Shown here: one piece after another, positions 23,996 through 31,658 of the stretch
Position numbering within the stretch: position 1 is the stretch's first letter
Layout of the letters: the number at the start of each line of letters is the position of its first letter
From: Deltaproteobacteria bacterium
GTDB taxonomy: Bacteria > Desulfobacterota > Syntrophobacteria > Syntrophobacterales > Syntrophobacteraceae
DNA length: 36,106 nt
Direction: 5' to 3'
NCBI GenBank assembly: GCA_021780695.1
Contig: JAJXYD010000016.1
Coordinates: forward strand, 1 to 36,106
The notes under the pieces: generated by a model
Databases searched by the model: none
Seen by the model: only the letters and a program-made list of their open reading frames with translations
Told to the model about the DNA's origin: nothing
Translations under genes and position numbers: made by a program

Positions 23996-25348
23996 ATGGA
24001 CCCGATCACTTCTGAAATCTTGCAGCGCCGAATTGAAGTGCTCAACCAGGAGCACGCTGTAGTTATGATCGGGGGCAAATGCTGCATCCTGAATGAAGTT
24101 ATCGACCCCGATTTTGGACGTCCCGATATCACCCTCTCGTCCCCCAACGATTTTAGAAACCGCTACCTCAACGAAAGATTGATGCTTGAAGACGGCCCGA
24201 AGAAATCCCGATCCATAGCCGACCTGTGGCTTCAAAGCAAGGAGCGGCGGCAATATCAAGGAATCGGCATGTTTCCTGGCCGAAATGTCCCCGGTTTCTA
24301 CAACCTATTTCGCGGCCTGGCCGTAAAGCCCAAGCCGGGAAGGTGGGACATGTTCCGCGAACACATCCATGAGGTTCTTTGCAACTCCGACGAACAAGCC
24401 GACACGTGGCTTATGAACTGGTTGGCCCTGATCGTCCAGAGCATCATGAGGGGCAGCTATGAAAGAACTGAAGTGGCCGTGGTCCTCCGGGGAGGTCGTG
24501 GAGCTGGCAAGGGCACTTTCGCCCGCGCCTACGGCTCCATCTTCGGCCCGCATTTCCAGCACATCACAAACCCGACCCAATTTCTAGGCAGGTTCAATCA
24601 GCACCTAAAGGACTGCCTGCTTCTCTTCGCTGATGAAGCCTTTTGGGCCGGGGACAAAGTCGGAGAAGGCGTCCTTAAAGGGCTCATCACAGAACCCACC
24701 ATCCGCGTTGAACCAAAAGGTAAGGACTCTTTCGAGGTTCGAAACCACGCCAATATTATCATTGCCAGTAACAATGACTGGGTAGTTCCCGCCGGTCTCG
24801 ACGAAAGGCGCTTCATGGTCCTCGACGTAAACGATTTCCACCTACAGGATCACACCTACTTTCGTGCCCTGCGGGCTGAAATGGAAAAGGGAGGAATAGC
24901 GGCAATGCTTTACGATCTGCTTCAAATGGACCTCGAAGGCGTCAACCTGCGTGCGGTCCCCCAAACAGCTGGCCTTTTCGAACAGAAACTTCTTTCCGCC
25001 GACACCGTAACCAAATGGTGGCATTCGAGGTTAGAGGAAGGTTGCCAACTCAAAAGCGAAGGGGTGTGGACTTCCTATGAAGAAACCCAAACCCTCTATA
25101 TCCAATACGCCGAGTACGCCAAACTCACCTCTCATAGGTACGTCGAGGACGAACGTATTTTCAGTCGCAAACTCCGCGGCCTCTGCCTCCATAAAGGCGA
25201 CGACGCCCCCGGAATCATCGGCCCCAGAAGACCAATCATCGGCGGTAAAAGGGCCCGCGTATTGATTTTCCCCGCACTGAGCGAATCGCGCCGGAGGTTT
25301 GAGGAAGCGGTGGGCTTCCAGGTTCAATGGAGTCGTGATGATGAGTAA
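23996..25348 (+). CDS. Phage replicative helicase (SF3/D5-like, DUF5906 type)
   Basis: 450 residues. The ATPase core shows Walker A GGRGAGKGTFARAYG near 165-179, Walker B LLLFADEAFWAGD near 208-220, and the sensor/Arg-finger region NIIIASNNDWVVPAGLDERRF near 252-272, which together mark superfamily 3 helicases of phages and satellites. An N-terminal primase catalytic domain is not evident in the first 130 residues, so priming may come from the host or a partner. About 70 C-terminal residues may bind the origin. The iteron-rich segment starts directly after its stop, which fits an initiator-helicase acting on a nearby origin. Confidence 0.85.
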   Translation: MDPITSEILQRRIEVLNQEHAVVMIGGKCCILNEVIDPDFGRPDITLSSPNDFRNRYLNERLMLEDGPKKSRSIADLWLQSKERRQYQGIGMFPGRNVPGFYNLFRGLAVKPKPGRWDMFREHIHEVLCNSDEQADTWLMNWLALIVQSIMRGSYERTEVAVVLRGGRGAGKGTFARAYGSIFGPHFQHITNPTQFLGRFNQHLKDCLLLFADEAFWAGDKVGEGVLKGLITEPTIRVEPKGKDSFEVRNHANIIIASNNDWVVPAGLDERRFMVLDVNDFHLQDHTYFRALRAEMEKGGIAAMLYDLLQMDLEGVNLRAVPQTAGLFEQKLLSADTVTKWWHSRLEEGCQLKSEGVWTSYEETQTLYIQYAEYAKLTSHRYVEDERIFSRKLRGLCLHKGDDAPGIIGPRRPIIGGKRARVLIFPALSESRRRFEEAVGFQVQWSRDDE

Positions 25349-25634
25349 CCCGTCCGATATGTCCAATATTCGAGCCGCCTATCGGACAAAGAATTGTCCA
25401 ATGATTTCAAGGCAATGTCCTCTATGTCCGATATGTCCCATACTTTCGGACAAATTCGCTGGAGAAAATCTTACACATTTTCTTACACATTTTCTCATAC
25501 GTGCGTATCTATACGGACATATCGGACATATCGGACAAGTTGTGGGAATAATAGGGTAAATAAGCCGTCCGATAAGACCTTTTATATCGGGCGCTATCGG
25601 ACACAGACTTTGGGCACAAGAAAGGGCACAGCCA
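25349..25634. repeat. Iteron-rich intergenic segment, candidate replication origin
   Basis: 286 bases with repeated CGGACA/TGTCCG boxes in both orientations. GTCCGATATGTCC occurs at 25352-25364 and again within ATGTCCGATATGTCC at 25424-25438. Three CGGACA boxes with exact 9-bp spacing lie at 25514-25537. Single boxes lie near 25383, 25446, 25567 and 25598. A perfect 12-bp tandem TTACACATTTTC stands at 25471-25494, with AT-rich DNA following the triple box. The 73-codon frame across it encodes low-complexity repeats and is probably not a gene. Confidence 0.6.
25612..25630 (+). repeat. GGGCACA-N5-GGGCACA pair, middle
   Basis: Two GGGCACA heptamers five bases apart, overlapping the ribosome site of the excisionase-like gene at 25635. 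Binding here could affect its expression. Confidence 0.5.
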
Positions 25635-25874
25635 ATGCAACCACGCGAAACCACAAGCAAAAAAACGGCACATCGGATTAGTAATCCAATCGCCCCCAAG
25701 CTTCTGACCCTCAAAGAAGCTGCGGCCTACCTTGGCCTAACACCGTGGGGCCTTCGTGAAAAAGTCTGGGAAGGTCACCTTCCCTTCATCCGTACCCCTG
25801 GAGCACGTAAGCTCCACTTCGCCATAACCGACCTTGACGCGTACATAGAGGACAACAGAACAAAGTTTGTCTAG
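25635..25874 (+). CDS. Excisionase-family HTH DNA-binding protein
   Basis: 79 residues. LLTLKEAAAYLGLTPWGLREKVWEGHLPFIRTPGARKLHFAITDLDAYIEDN is a full HTH_17/excisionase domain: HTH, wing and the final DLDAYIE helix. These proteins direct integrase toward excision or act as regulators. The first 23 residues are basic and poorly ordered, so a later start is possible, but the ribosome site AAAGGG fits ATG 25635. Unusually, it lies between the helicase and terminase genes and not next to the integrase. Confidence 0.8.
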   Translation: MQPRETTSKKTAHRISNPIAPKLLTLKEAAAYLGLTPWGLREKVWEGHLPFIRTPGARKLHFAITDLDAYIEDNRTKFV

Positions 25875-25912
25875 CCAAACAATGTCGCCGTGACAAAACA
25901 AAGGTAAATCTA

Positions 25913-26419
25913 ATGTCGAGAAAAATCAACGATGTCAGGCTATTACGGATGATCCAGAACGGTAAAACCCAACAGGAATGTGCGGACCTATTCGGAGTGA
26001 CTCGCCCGGCGATCTCAAACCGGCTGAAAATGCTTAAGATTGCTACGACAAAAGACATTGCGCTACGCAGCGCTCAAGCAGTTGTGGAAAGCAATTTGGA
26101 TGCCATGGCACAGCTGCGCAAGATTAACGATCTCATTAATGGCGAATTGGATCACATCGGGGCGGAAATGATCGGCAAAATTGGACCTGAACGCGCCACG
26201 CTCCAGGATCAGAGGCTAAAGCATGTGGCCGAAATCCGCAAGCAGCTTTCCTTGGCGCTCGAAATCGCCCAAGTCCTCTATAACGCCGACGAAGTGAAGG
26301 CCTTCCAGCAAGAGGTTGTGGCCATTATCGGCGAAGTCGCCCCGGAAACCCGCAACGCGATCATTCAGCGCCTGCGGGAGCGTCGCGCAATACGGTCATC
26401 CCTGGAGTTTTCTTCATGA
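25913..26419 (+). CDS. Probable small terminase subunit (HTH plus coiled coil)
   Basis: 168 residues. Residues 12-40 (MIQNGKTQQECADLFGVTRPAIS) form an HTH; about 60-150 are long charged helices with heptad-like leucines, the usual form of small terminase subunits that bind pac or cos sites and oligomerise. The large terminase lies three genes downstream. The assignment depends on architecture and place, as small terminases share little sequence. A transcription regulator is the alternative. Confidence 0.6.
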   Translation: MSRKINDVRLLRMIQNGKTQQECADLFGVTRPAISNRLKMLKIATTKDIALRSAQAVVESNLDAMAQLRKINDLINGELDHIGAEMIGKIGPERATLQDQRLKHVAEIRKQLSLALEIAQVLYNADEVKAFQQEVVAIIGEVAPETRNAIIQRLRERRAIRSSLEFSS

Positions 26420-26583
26420 GAAAAGCCTGTGGGAATTGCCGCCACAACATAGAAAAATCTTCGGCCTTTTACCGGGGAATCGAGCTACCCGGCGCATGCG
26501 TGCAGTGTTTCACAAGCGCCATCATGGAAGGCAAGTACCATACGCGGTGGGAAGCCAAGCGGCCCCCCCAAAAACAAAACTGA
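26416..26583 (+). CDS. Small zinc-ribbon-like protein, 55 aa
   Basis: The ATG overlaps the stop of the previous gene (ATGA). MRKACGNCRHN and GACVQCFTSA give two C-x2-C pairs about 23 residues apart, a compact zinc-binding arrangement. The end is basic (RWEAKRPPQKQN). GGAGG of the ssb gene follows directly. Function unknown; small zinc proteins of this kind are common between packaging and replication genes of phages. Confidence 0.65.
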   Translation: MRKACGNCRHNIEKSSAFYRGIELPGACVQCFTSAIMEGKYHTRWEAKRPPQKQN

Positions 26584-26596
26584 TGGAGGTCCTGCA

Positions 26597-27010
26597 ATGT
26601 CAAAAGGCACAATCAATAAGGTCATGCTCATCGGTAGACTGGGGCAAGATCCGGACGTCCGCTACTCCGCAAACGGCGTTGCGATAGCAAAATTCAGCCT
26701 GGCCACCAATGACTATGCGGGCGGGGAAAATCGGGAAGAGCGTACCGAATGGCACCGGATAGTCACCTTCGGCAAGACGGCCGATTTTTGCGGCAATTAT
26801 CTCTCGAAGGGCCGCCTGGTCTATGTCGTAGGCAGTATCCGCAGCAACCAGTGGGAAGACGCCCAAGGCCAGAAGCGTTACTCGACAGAAATCATAGCGC
26901 GGGAAATACAACCCCTTGAAAAGGCCCCGACAGGCGCGGCAGATCAACAGGCTGCCACGCAGTCGGGCGCAAGCAGCCAGGGTGCCTTAGATGATGACAT
27001 ACCATTCTGA
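26597..27010 (+). CDS. ssb: Single-stranded DNA-binding protein
   Basis: 137 residues. The OB-fold is complete: INKVMLIGRLGQDPDVRY, IAKFSLATNDY, RTEWHRIVTFGKTADFCGNYL, KGRLVYVVGSIRSNQW and YSTEIIAREIQPL. A Gln/Ala linker leads to the acidic C-terminal tip DDDIPF, which recruits partner proteins. It coats single strands in replication and recombination and would work with the Sak4-like ATPase and helicase of the same element. GGAGG precedes the ATG. Confidence 0.96.
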   Translation: MSKGTINKVMLIGRLGQDPDVRYSANGVAIAKFSLATNDYAGGENREERTEWHRIVTFGKTADFCGNYLSKGRLVYVVGSIRSNQWEDAQGQKRYSTEIIAREIQPLEKAPTGAADQQAATQSGASSQGALDDDIPF

Positions 27011-27024
27011 GGGAGGGGGGGGAT

Positions 27025-27672
27025 ATGAAAGAGCGTCCGATTTTATTCGCGGGTCCGATGGTACGCGCCATCCTTGAAGGCCGCAAGACGCAAACAAGAC
27101 GCCTGATTAGGCCACAGCCCGAAATGATTATGGATGGCGAAAGTTTACCTGATGGGACTGTCTATTGTGGATGGGAACCCGTTTTGCCGTCCTGGTCAAA
27201 GTGGCCATATCAGAGCGGAATGGAATTATGGGTTAAAGAGACATGGGCAACGGACATTCCAGGTTGCCCTAACGGTATCAGCTACAGGGCTGACCATATT
27301 GGCCCCAAAGGAGGCCGCCCGGCCAATCCTATCAAATGGCGTCCATCTATTTTTATGCCGAAAAGCGCATCAAGAGTCAGACTTGAGATTGTGCGTGTTC
27401 GAGCGGAACTTTTACAATCCATCTCCGAAGATGACGCGATAGCTGAAGGCGTTGAGGGATGGGATGTCCATTACTATGATGATGCACAGGATTATTGGCG
27501 CAACTATCTAATGACCCGAGAGCAAGAACGTAATGGATCTCAACACTTCACCGACCCAATCAAATCTTACAAATCGCTTTGGGATTCGTTCAATAGGGAA
27601 AAGTTGCCGTGGAAAAGCAATCCATGGGTATGGGTGATTGAGTTTAAGCGAAAGGATGTGTCACTACAATGA
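27025..27672 (+). CDS. Phage ASCH/PUA-like domain protein
   Basis: 215 residues. ILFAGPMVRAILEGRKTQTRRLIRPQP opens the domain, GMELWVKETWA follows, then WRPSIFMPKSASRVRLEIVRVRAELLQSI and NPWVWVIEFKR at the end. This is a widespread phage protein with an ASCH-like fold that probably binds nucleic acid or a modified base; its role is not established. A strong G-rich ribosome site precedes the ATG. It overlaps the terminase gene by four bases. Confidence 0.8.
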   Translation: MKERPILFAGPMVRAILEGRKTQTRRLIRPQPEMIMDGESLPDGTVYCGWEPVLPSWSKWPYQSGMELWVKETWATDIPGCPNGISYRADHIGPKGGRPANPIKWRPSIFMPKSASRVRLEIVRVRAELLQSISEDDAIAEGVEGWDVHYYDDAQDYWRNYLMTREQERNGSQHFTDPIKSYKSLWDSFNREKLPWKSNPWVWVIEFKRKDVSLQ

Positions 27673-29303
27673 AACACCTCGACAAAGAACAATTCTGGAA
27701 TAACCTTGACGCCTGTCTTGAGAGCCAATTCGGAAGCGAGGCAAGCGACCTGCAAGCGTATGCCCTCGATCCTCTTGGCTGGACTATGCACGCTTTCCCG
27801 TGGGACGAAGGCGAGCTTACCGGCTACGAAGGACCGGACGCCTGGCAGCAAGAGATTCTTTCCTCCATCGGCGATCAACTCCAGGCCGGAGGGGACGCGG
27901 GCGCGGTGATCCAGGAAGCCACAGCCTCCGGTCACGGAATCGGGAAATCAGCCCTGGTGTCCTGGCTCATCCTGTGGGCAATCGACACCCTCCCGGATAC
28001 AAAAGGCCTAGTCACGGCAAACACCGAAAGCCAGCTCAAAACCAAAACTTGGTCGGAGCTTGCCAAGTGGCATCGCCTCAGCCGCTCGAAACAGCGCTTC
28101 GAGCTGGGCGCAACCGCCCTCTATTCCTCTGATCCCGACCACGCCAAAACCTGGAAGGTGGATCAAATCCCCTGGTCCGAGCGCAACTCAGAAGCCTTTG
28201 CAGGCCTTCATAACAAAGGTGGTCGCGTTCTCCTTATCTTCGATGAAGCAAGCGCGATTCCTGACGTCATTTGGGAGGTTTCCGAAGGGGCCCTGACCGA
28301 CTCGACCACCCAAATCATATGGTGCGTGTTCGGAAATCCTACCCGCAATTCCGGGCGCTTCAAGGATTGTTTCACCGGGCGCACAAAGCACCGATGGCGC
28401 ACACGCCAAATTGATTCCCGCACCTGCCGCATGACCAACAAAGCCCAACTCGACAAATGGATTGCAGATTATGGGCTTGATTCCGATTTCGTCAAGGTCC
28501 GCGTCAGGGGCATTTTCCCCGCCCTTTCAGCCAGGCAATTCATCTCGGTAACCGACGTTGACGCCGCGTTCGGAAGACATCTCAATCAATCCCAATATAC
28601 GTTTGCCCCGAAAATTCTTTCTGTGGACCCAGCTTGGGAAGGCGACGACGAATTGGTGATTGCCCTCCGTCAGGGGTTGGCCTTTAAGATTCTGCGCGTA
28701 ATTCCCAAAAACGATAATGATCTCGATGTGGCCGCGATCATCGGCCACCTGGAGGATTCGGAAGGCGCGGACGCCATATTCATCGACGGCGGATATGGAA
28801 CCGGCATTGTCTCCGCTGGGCGCACCATGGGCCGCACGTGGCAAATAGTCTGGTTTGCCGGAAAATCTCTAGACCCCGGCTATGCCAACAAGCGGGCCGA
28901 GATGTGGGGCCTTATGCGCGATTGGTTAAAATCCGGAGGGGCTATCCCGGCCGACTCCGATCTCTATAACGACCTGATAGGCCCGGAAACCGTGGCCACC
29001 CTCGACGGACAAATACAGCTCGAATCAAAAAAGGACATGAAGCGCAGAGGCCTCAAATCCCCAAACCGGGCGGACGCCCTCGCCTTAACCTTCGCCTATC
29101 CCGTTTCGGCCCGCTCCACCAGGCCCCACAAACCCGCCTTCGCCCTGACCGAATACGAGCCGCTCCAATCCCTTTCCGACCAAGACCTTTCCTCCGGCCC
29201 TCCCCGCGCCTCGACTCTCTTCGATCACTCCCTATCCTGGCAACGCTCCAGGCCCGGGAAACCCTCCATTGCCGATGATTATGATCCGCTACAGGAAAGG
29301 TGA
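27669..29303 (+). CDS. Phage terminase large subunit
   Basis: The packaging motor ATPase and genome-cutting nuclease, 544 residues. Walker A is SGHGIGKSALVSW near 88-100 and Walker B VLLIFDEASAIPD near 187-199; FGNPTRNSGRF is the coupling region. The RNase H-type nuclease follows with acidic residues in SVDPAWEGDDE (about 317), IFIDGGYGTG (about 370) and SPNRADALALTFA (about 464). The C-terminal 60 residues are Pro/Ser-rich. In ordinary phages, portal and capsid genes follow, but here a methyltransferase does. The gene is full length and uninterrupted, so packaging ability may be under selection. Confidence 0.92.
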   Translation: MKHLDKEQFWNNLDACLESQFGSEASDLQAYALDPLGWTMHAFPWDEGELTGYEGPDAWQQEILSSIGDQLQAGGDAGAVIQEATASGHGIGKSALVSWLILWAIDTLPDTKGLVTANTESQLKTKTWSELAKWHRLSRSKQRFELGATALYSSDPDHAKTWKVDQIPWSERNSEAFAGLHNKGGRVLLIFDEASAIPDVIWEVSEGALTDSTTQIIWCVFGNPTRNSGRFKDCFTGRTKHRWRTRQIDSRTCRMTNKAQLDKWIADYGLDSDFVKVRVRGIFPALSARQFISVTDVDAAFGRHLNQSQYTFAPKILSVDPAWEGDDELVIALRQGLAFKILRVIPKNDNDLDVAAIIGHLEDSEGADAIFIDGGYGTGIVSAGRTMGRTWQIVWFAGKSLDPGYANKRAEMWGLMRDWLKSGGAIPADSDLYNDLIGPETVATLDGQIQLESKKDMKRRGLKSPNRADALALTFAYPVSARSTRPHKPAFALTEYEPLQSLSDQDLSSGPPRASTLFDHSLSWQRSRPGKPSIADDYDPLQER

Positions 29304-29308
29304 TATCC

Positions 29309-30007
29309 ATGGCGCGATTACTTGATCTCTTCTGTGGTGCCGGAGGGGCTTCAAAGGGATATCATCGGGCTGGATTTGAGGTGGTGGGCGTTGATATCGC
29401 CCCTCAAAAGCGCTATCCTTTTGAATTTCATCAGGCGGACGCACTGGCGTTCCTATCAGAACACGGAAAGGAATATGACGCCATCCACGCCAGTCCGCCA
29501 TGTCAGGCATACACATCCCTTCGCGTACTCTGGAATAGGTCACACCCCGATCTTATCGACCCAACCCGGCAACTCTTGCGCACAACTGGCCTCCCCTATG
29601 TAATTGAAAACGTCCCGGGCGCACCAATGCGGGGACGCGGTATAACTCTATGTGGGTCCATGTTCAGGCTTTACACGGTAGACGGCTCAGGGATGCTAAG
29701 ACGACACCGACATTTCGAATCCAATATCCCCTTGGTCGTCAGGGCAACCTGCAACCACTGTAAACCAGCCGTACCATGTTTCGGGGGGGGTGGACAAAAG
29801 ACGCGGAATGGTAGAAAGCACTTCCGAGAACACCATAGACGTGAAGTCATGGGGATCGCATGGATGAATCGCCATGAACTTTCACAGGCTATCCCTCCGG
29901 TCTATACTGAATGGATTGGAAGACAATTAATCCTATATCTCGAAAATCGTTCATCCTGGGAAAAAGTAACGAGAGCCCTCATTTTCCCTCTTGACAATCC
30001 GGCATAA
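29309..30007 (+). CDS. Short DNA (cytosine-5) methyltransferase-like protein
   Basis: 232 residues from ATG 29309, which has AAAGG eight bases before it; GTG 29300 is an alternative. Motif I is DLFCGAGGASKGYHRAGF, the catalytic PCQ motif is in ASPPCQAYTSL near 63, the ENV motif is YVIENVPGA near 97, and the end SQAIPPVYTEWIGRQL matches motif X. The target-recognition part is only about 100 residues with a C-x2-C (TCNHCKP). No restriction enzyme is nearby, so it is an orphan that may mark element or helper DNA, protect it from host restriction, or regulate. Confidence 0.85.
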   Translation: MARLLDLFCGAGGASKGYHRAGFEVVGVDIAPQKRYPFEFHQADALAFLSEHGKEYDAIHASPPCQAYTSLRVLWNRSHPDLIDPTRQLLRTTGLPYVIENVPGAPMRGRGITLCGSMFRLYTVDGSGMLRRHRHFESNIPLVVRATCNHCKPAVPCFGGGGQKTRNGRKHFREHHRREVMGIAWMNRHELSQAIPPVYTEWIGRQLILYLENRSSWEKVTRALIFPLDNPA

Positions 30008-30034
30008 GTGGCTAAACTGGCTTTAACGTAGCCA
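29991..30034 (+). promoter_or_regulatory. Promoter and operator of the RHH-integrase operon
   Basis: TTGACA (29991-29996), a 16-base spacer, then TAAACT (30013-30018). An inverted repeat TGGCTA (30009-30014) / TAGCCA (30029-30034) overlaps the -10 and the start site and encloses a second, TAAA-ctggc-TTTA. This is the layout expected for autoregulation by the RHH protein encoded next. It would let the integrase be expressed apart from the long early operon. Confidence 0.6.
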
Positions 30035-30049
30035 AAAGAAAGGAGCACA

Positions 30050-30205
30050 ATGAAAACAATCAGCTTCAGATTGCCGGATGAATTGGCCGATTGGCTCAGG
30101 GAAAAAGCGGCCCTGGAGACCATCAGGCGCAAAAAGTACGTTTCCATAAACGTCCTGGTGCAAGAAATTCTGGAAAGCTCTAGGCGGAAAGGAGAAGGAA
30201 AATGA
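30050..30205 (+). CDS. Ribbon-helix-helix regulator, 51 aa
   Basis: ISFRLPDELADWLREKAALE forms the beta strand and first helix, and SINVLVQEILESSRR the second helix, of an Arc/CopG-type domain. AAAGGAG precedes the ATG. Such proteins bind palindromic operators as dimers, and one lies directly upstream. No toxin-like partner is seen beyond the next 106-aa phage protein, so it is more likely a regulator of the integrase operon than an antitoxin. The next ATG overlaps its stop. Confidence 0.75.
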   Translation: MKTISFRLPDELADWLREKAALETIRRKKYVSINVLVQEILESSRRKGEGK

Positions 30206-30522
30206 AACATACGCCCGGGCCTTGGGAAGTGATAGGCGCGTTGAGTGTGCAAAGCAAAGCTGGATTTCAGATCGCCAGAACTACCCTCGCGTATCAAGAA
30301 CATGAAGAGACAGCAGAAGCCAACACCCTGCTCATTGCCGCCGCTCCCGATCTTTTGGAAGCATGTGAAGGCATGAATAAGCGAATTGTCATGGCACTTA
30401 ATGCCGCTCGTCGCACATGCAACCCGCAAATCGTCAACTTCATGCGGGAATGGTTCGGTGATACCGCTTGGATGGATCGTGCAATCGACAAAGCCAGGCG
30501 TGAGGGGAGGGAAAGAGAATGA
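30202..30522 (+). CDS. Conserved-looking phage protein, 106 aa
   Basis: HTPGPWEV at the start, then ETAEANTLLIAAAPDLLEACEGM match a very common small phage protein family (TPGPW...ANARLIAAAPDLLEAL) of unknown role. It is coupled by ATGA overlaps to the RHH gene before it and the integrase after it. Confidence 0.8.
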   Translation: MKHTPGPWEVIGALSVQSKAGFQIARTTLAYQEHEETAEANTLLIAAAPDLLEACEGMNKRIVMALNAARRTCNPQIVNFMREWFGDTAWMDRAIDKARREGRERE

Positions 30523-31658
30523 AAACGCTCCCGAAGAAAATCAAAGGCAAGCTCCCCGGCTCCATCTACCTTCGCGGTGCCACCTACTGGATCAAATATT
30601 ACAAAGACGGCAAGGCCTACCGGGAAACCACCGGCACTTCAGATTATGAAGGCGCACGCTCCGCTCTGGCCGCCCGCATCAACGAAGTATCCCAAGGCAA
30701 AACCCCCAACATCGAGGCCAAGCGGGTGAAGTTTGACGACCTGGCCGCAGACCTGCTTTCCGATTACCGCATCAATGGACGCAAAAGCCTTGTTCGGGCG
30801 CAAATTAGCGTTGACCATCTCCGGGGTTTTTTCAAGGGCGTCCGCGCAACCGAAATCACCACAAGCAAGCTCAGAACCTACATTGAAAAGCGCTTCGATG
30901 AAGGCGCGGCAAATGGTACGATCAACCGCGAACTGGCGCACCTGAAAAGAGCGATGAACCTTGGAGCCCGCTGCACGCCCCCCCGGATCGACCGAGTACC
31001 ATTCTTCCCCATGCTCAAAGAAAACAATGTGCGTAAAGGTTTTTTTGAACCGGCTGACTTTTCGGCCCTTCTTGAATATCTGCCCGACTACCTCCAAGAA
31101 TTTGCGACCTTTGCCTATAAGACAGGATGGCGGAAAAGCGAAATTTGCAACCTCGAATGGAAACAAGTGGACTTGGGCGCGGGAACAGTCAGACTCAACC
31201 CCGGCGAAACGAAAAACAATTCTGGCCGCATGGCTTTTCTTGATTCCGAACTGGCCTCAATGCTTTCCAGCAAGTTCGACTCCCGCGACAGTCTATGCCC
31301 GTATGTTTTTCCCAACCGGGAAGGAAACGGACCGCTGGGCGATATGCGCAAGGCTTGGGCGACCGCTTGCAGGAAAGCGGGAATCGGCCCACGGCTTCTC
31401 CATGACTGTCGACGCACCGCAGTTAGAAATATGATCCGCTCCGGCAGCCCGGAAGTGGTCGTAATGTCGATCACCGGCCACAAAACCAGGGAAGTCTTCG
31501 ACCGCTATAATATCGTCAACGAGACCGACTTAAGGCTTGCAGCCGCTCGGCAGGAAGAGTATCTTAAGACCGCTGTGGGCACAAAGATGGGCACAATCCT
31601 TAAGATGAAAGAAAGGCACACCCCGAAAAGCCGCACGGCCCAATCTTTGGGCGACTAG
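30519..31658 (+). CDS. int: Tyrosine recombinase integrase
   Basis: 379 residues. An N-terminal arm-binding part (GSIYLRGATYWIKYYKDGK) comes first, then a SAM-like core-binding domain about 70-160 and the catalytic domain. Catalytic residues: Arg in YKTGWRKSEI (about 204), Lys in GETKNNSGR (about 233), HDCRRTAVRN (about 293-296), GHKT (about 320) and the nucleophile Tyr in FDRYNIV (about 330). The stop TAG is nucleotides 8-10 of the adjoining tRNA-Arg gene. The C-terminal tail beyond the catalytic domain (about 40 residues) is basic and covers the repeat shared with the left junction. Lies at the right end of the element as expected for site-specific integration. Confidence 0.95.
   Translation: MKTLPKKIKGKLPGSIYLRGATYWIKYYKDGKAYRETTGTSDYEGARSALAARINEVSQGKTPNIEAKRVKFDDLAADLLSDYRINGRKSLVRAQISVDHLRGFFKGVRATEITTSKLRTYIEKRFDEGAANGTINRELAHLKRAMNLGARCTPPRIDRVPFFPMLKENNVRKGFFEPADFSALLEYLPDYLQEFATFAYKTGWRKSEICNLEWKQVDLGAGTVRLNPGETKNNSGRMAFLDSELASMLSSKFDSRDSLCPYVFPNREGNGPLGDMRKAWATACRKAGIGPRLLHDCRRTAVRNMIRSGSPEVVVMSITGHKTREVFDRYNIVNETDLRLAAARQEEYLKTAVGTKMGTILKMKERHTPKSRTAQSLGD
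31577..31595 (+). repeat. GGGCACA-N5-GGGCACA pair, right end
   Basis: Two GGGCACA heptamers five bases apart inside the integrase tail (codons for VGTKMGT), 54 bases before the tRNA. The left end has the same pair at 12291-12309. Confidence 0.5.

Noticed and set aside
25471..25494. 12-bp tandem repeat as a CRISPR-like array
   Set aside because: Only two units with no spacers and no cas genes.
25338..25559. 73-codon frame across the iterons
   Set aside because: Its sequence is made of the DNA repeats (CPLCPICPI, GHIGHIG) and no ribosome site precedes it.
25394..25681. 95-codon frame ending in GTRKGTANATT
   Set aside because: Overlaps the iterons and the excisionase-like gene; looks like repeat-derived sequence.
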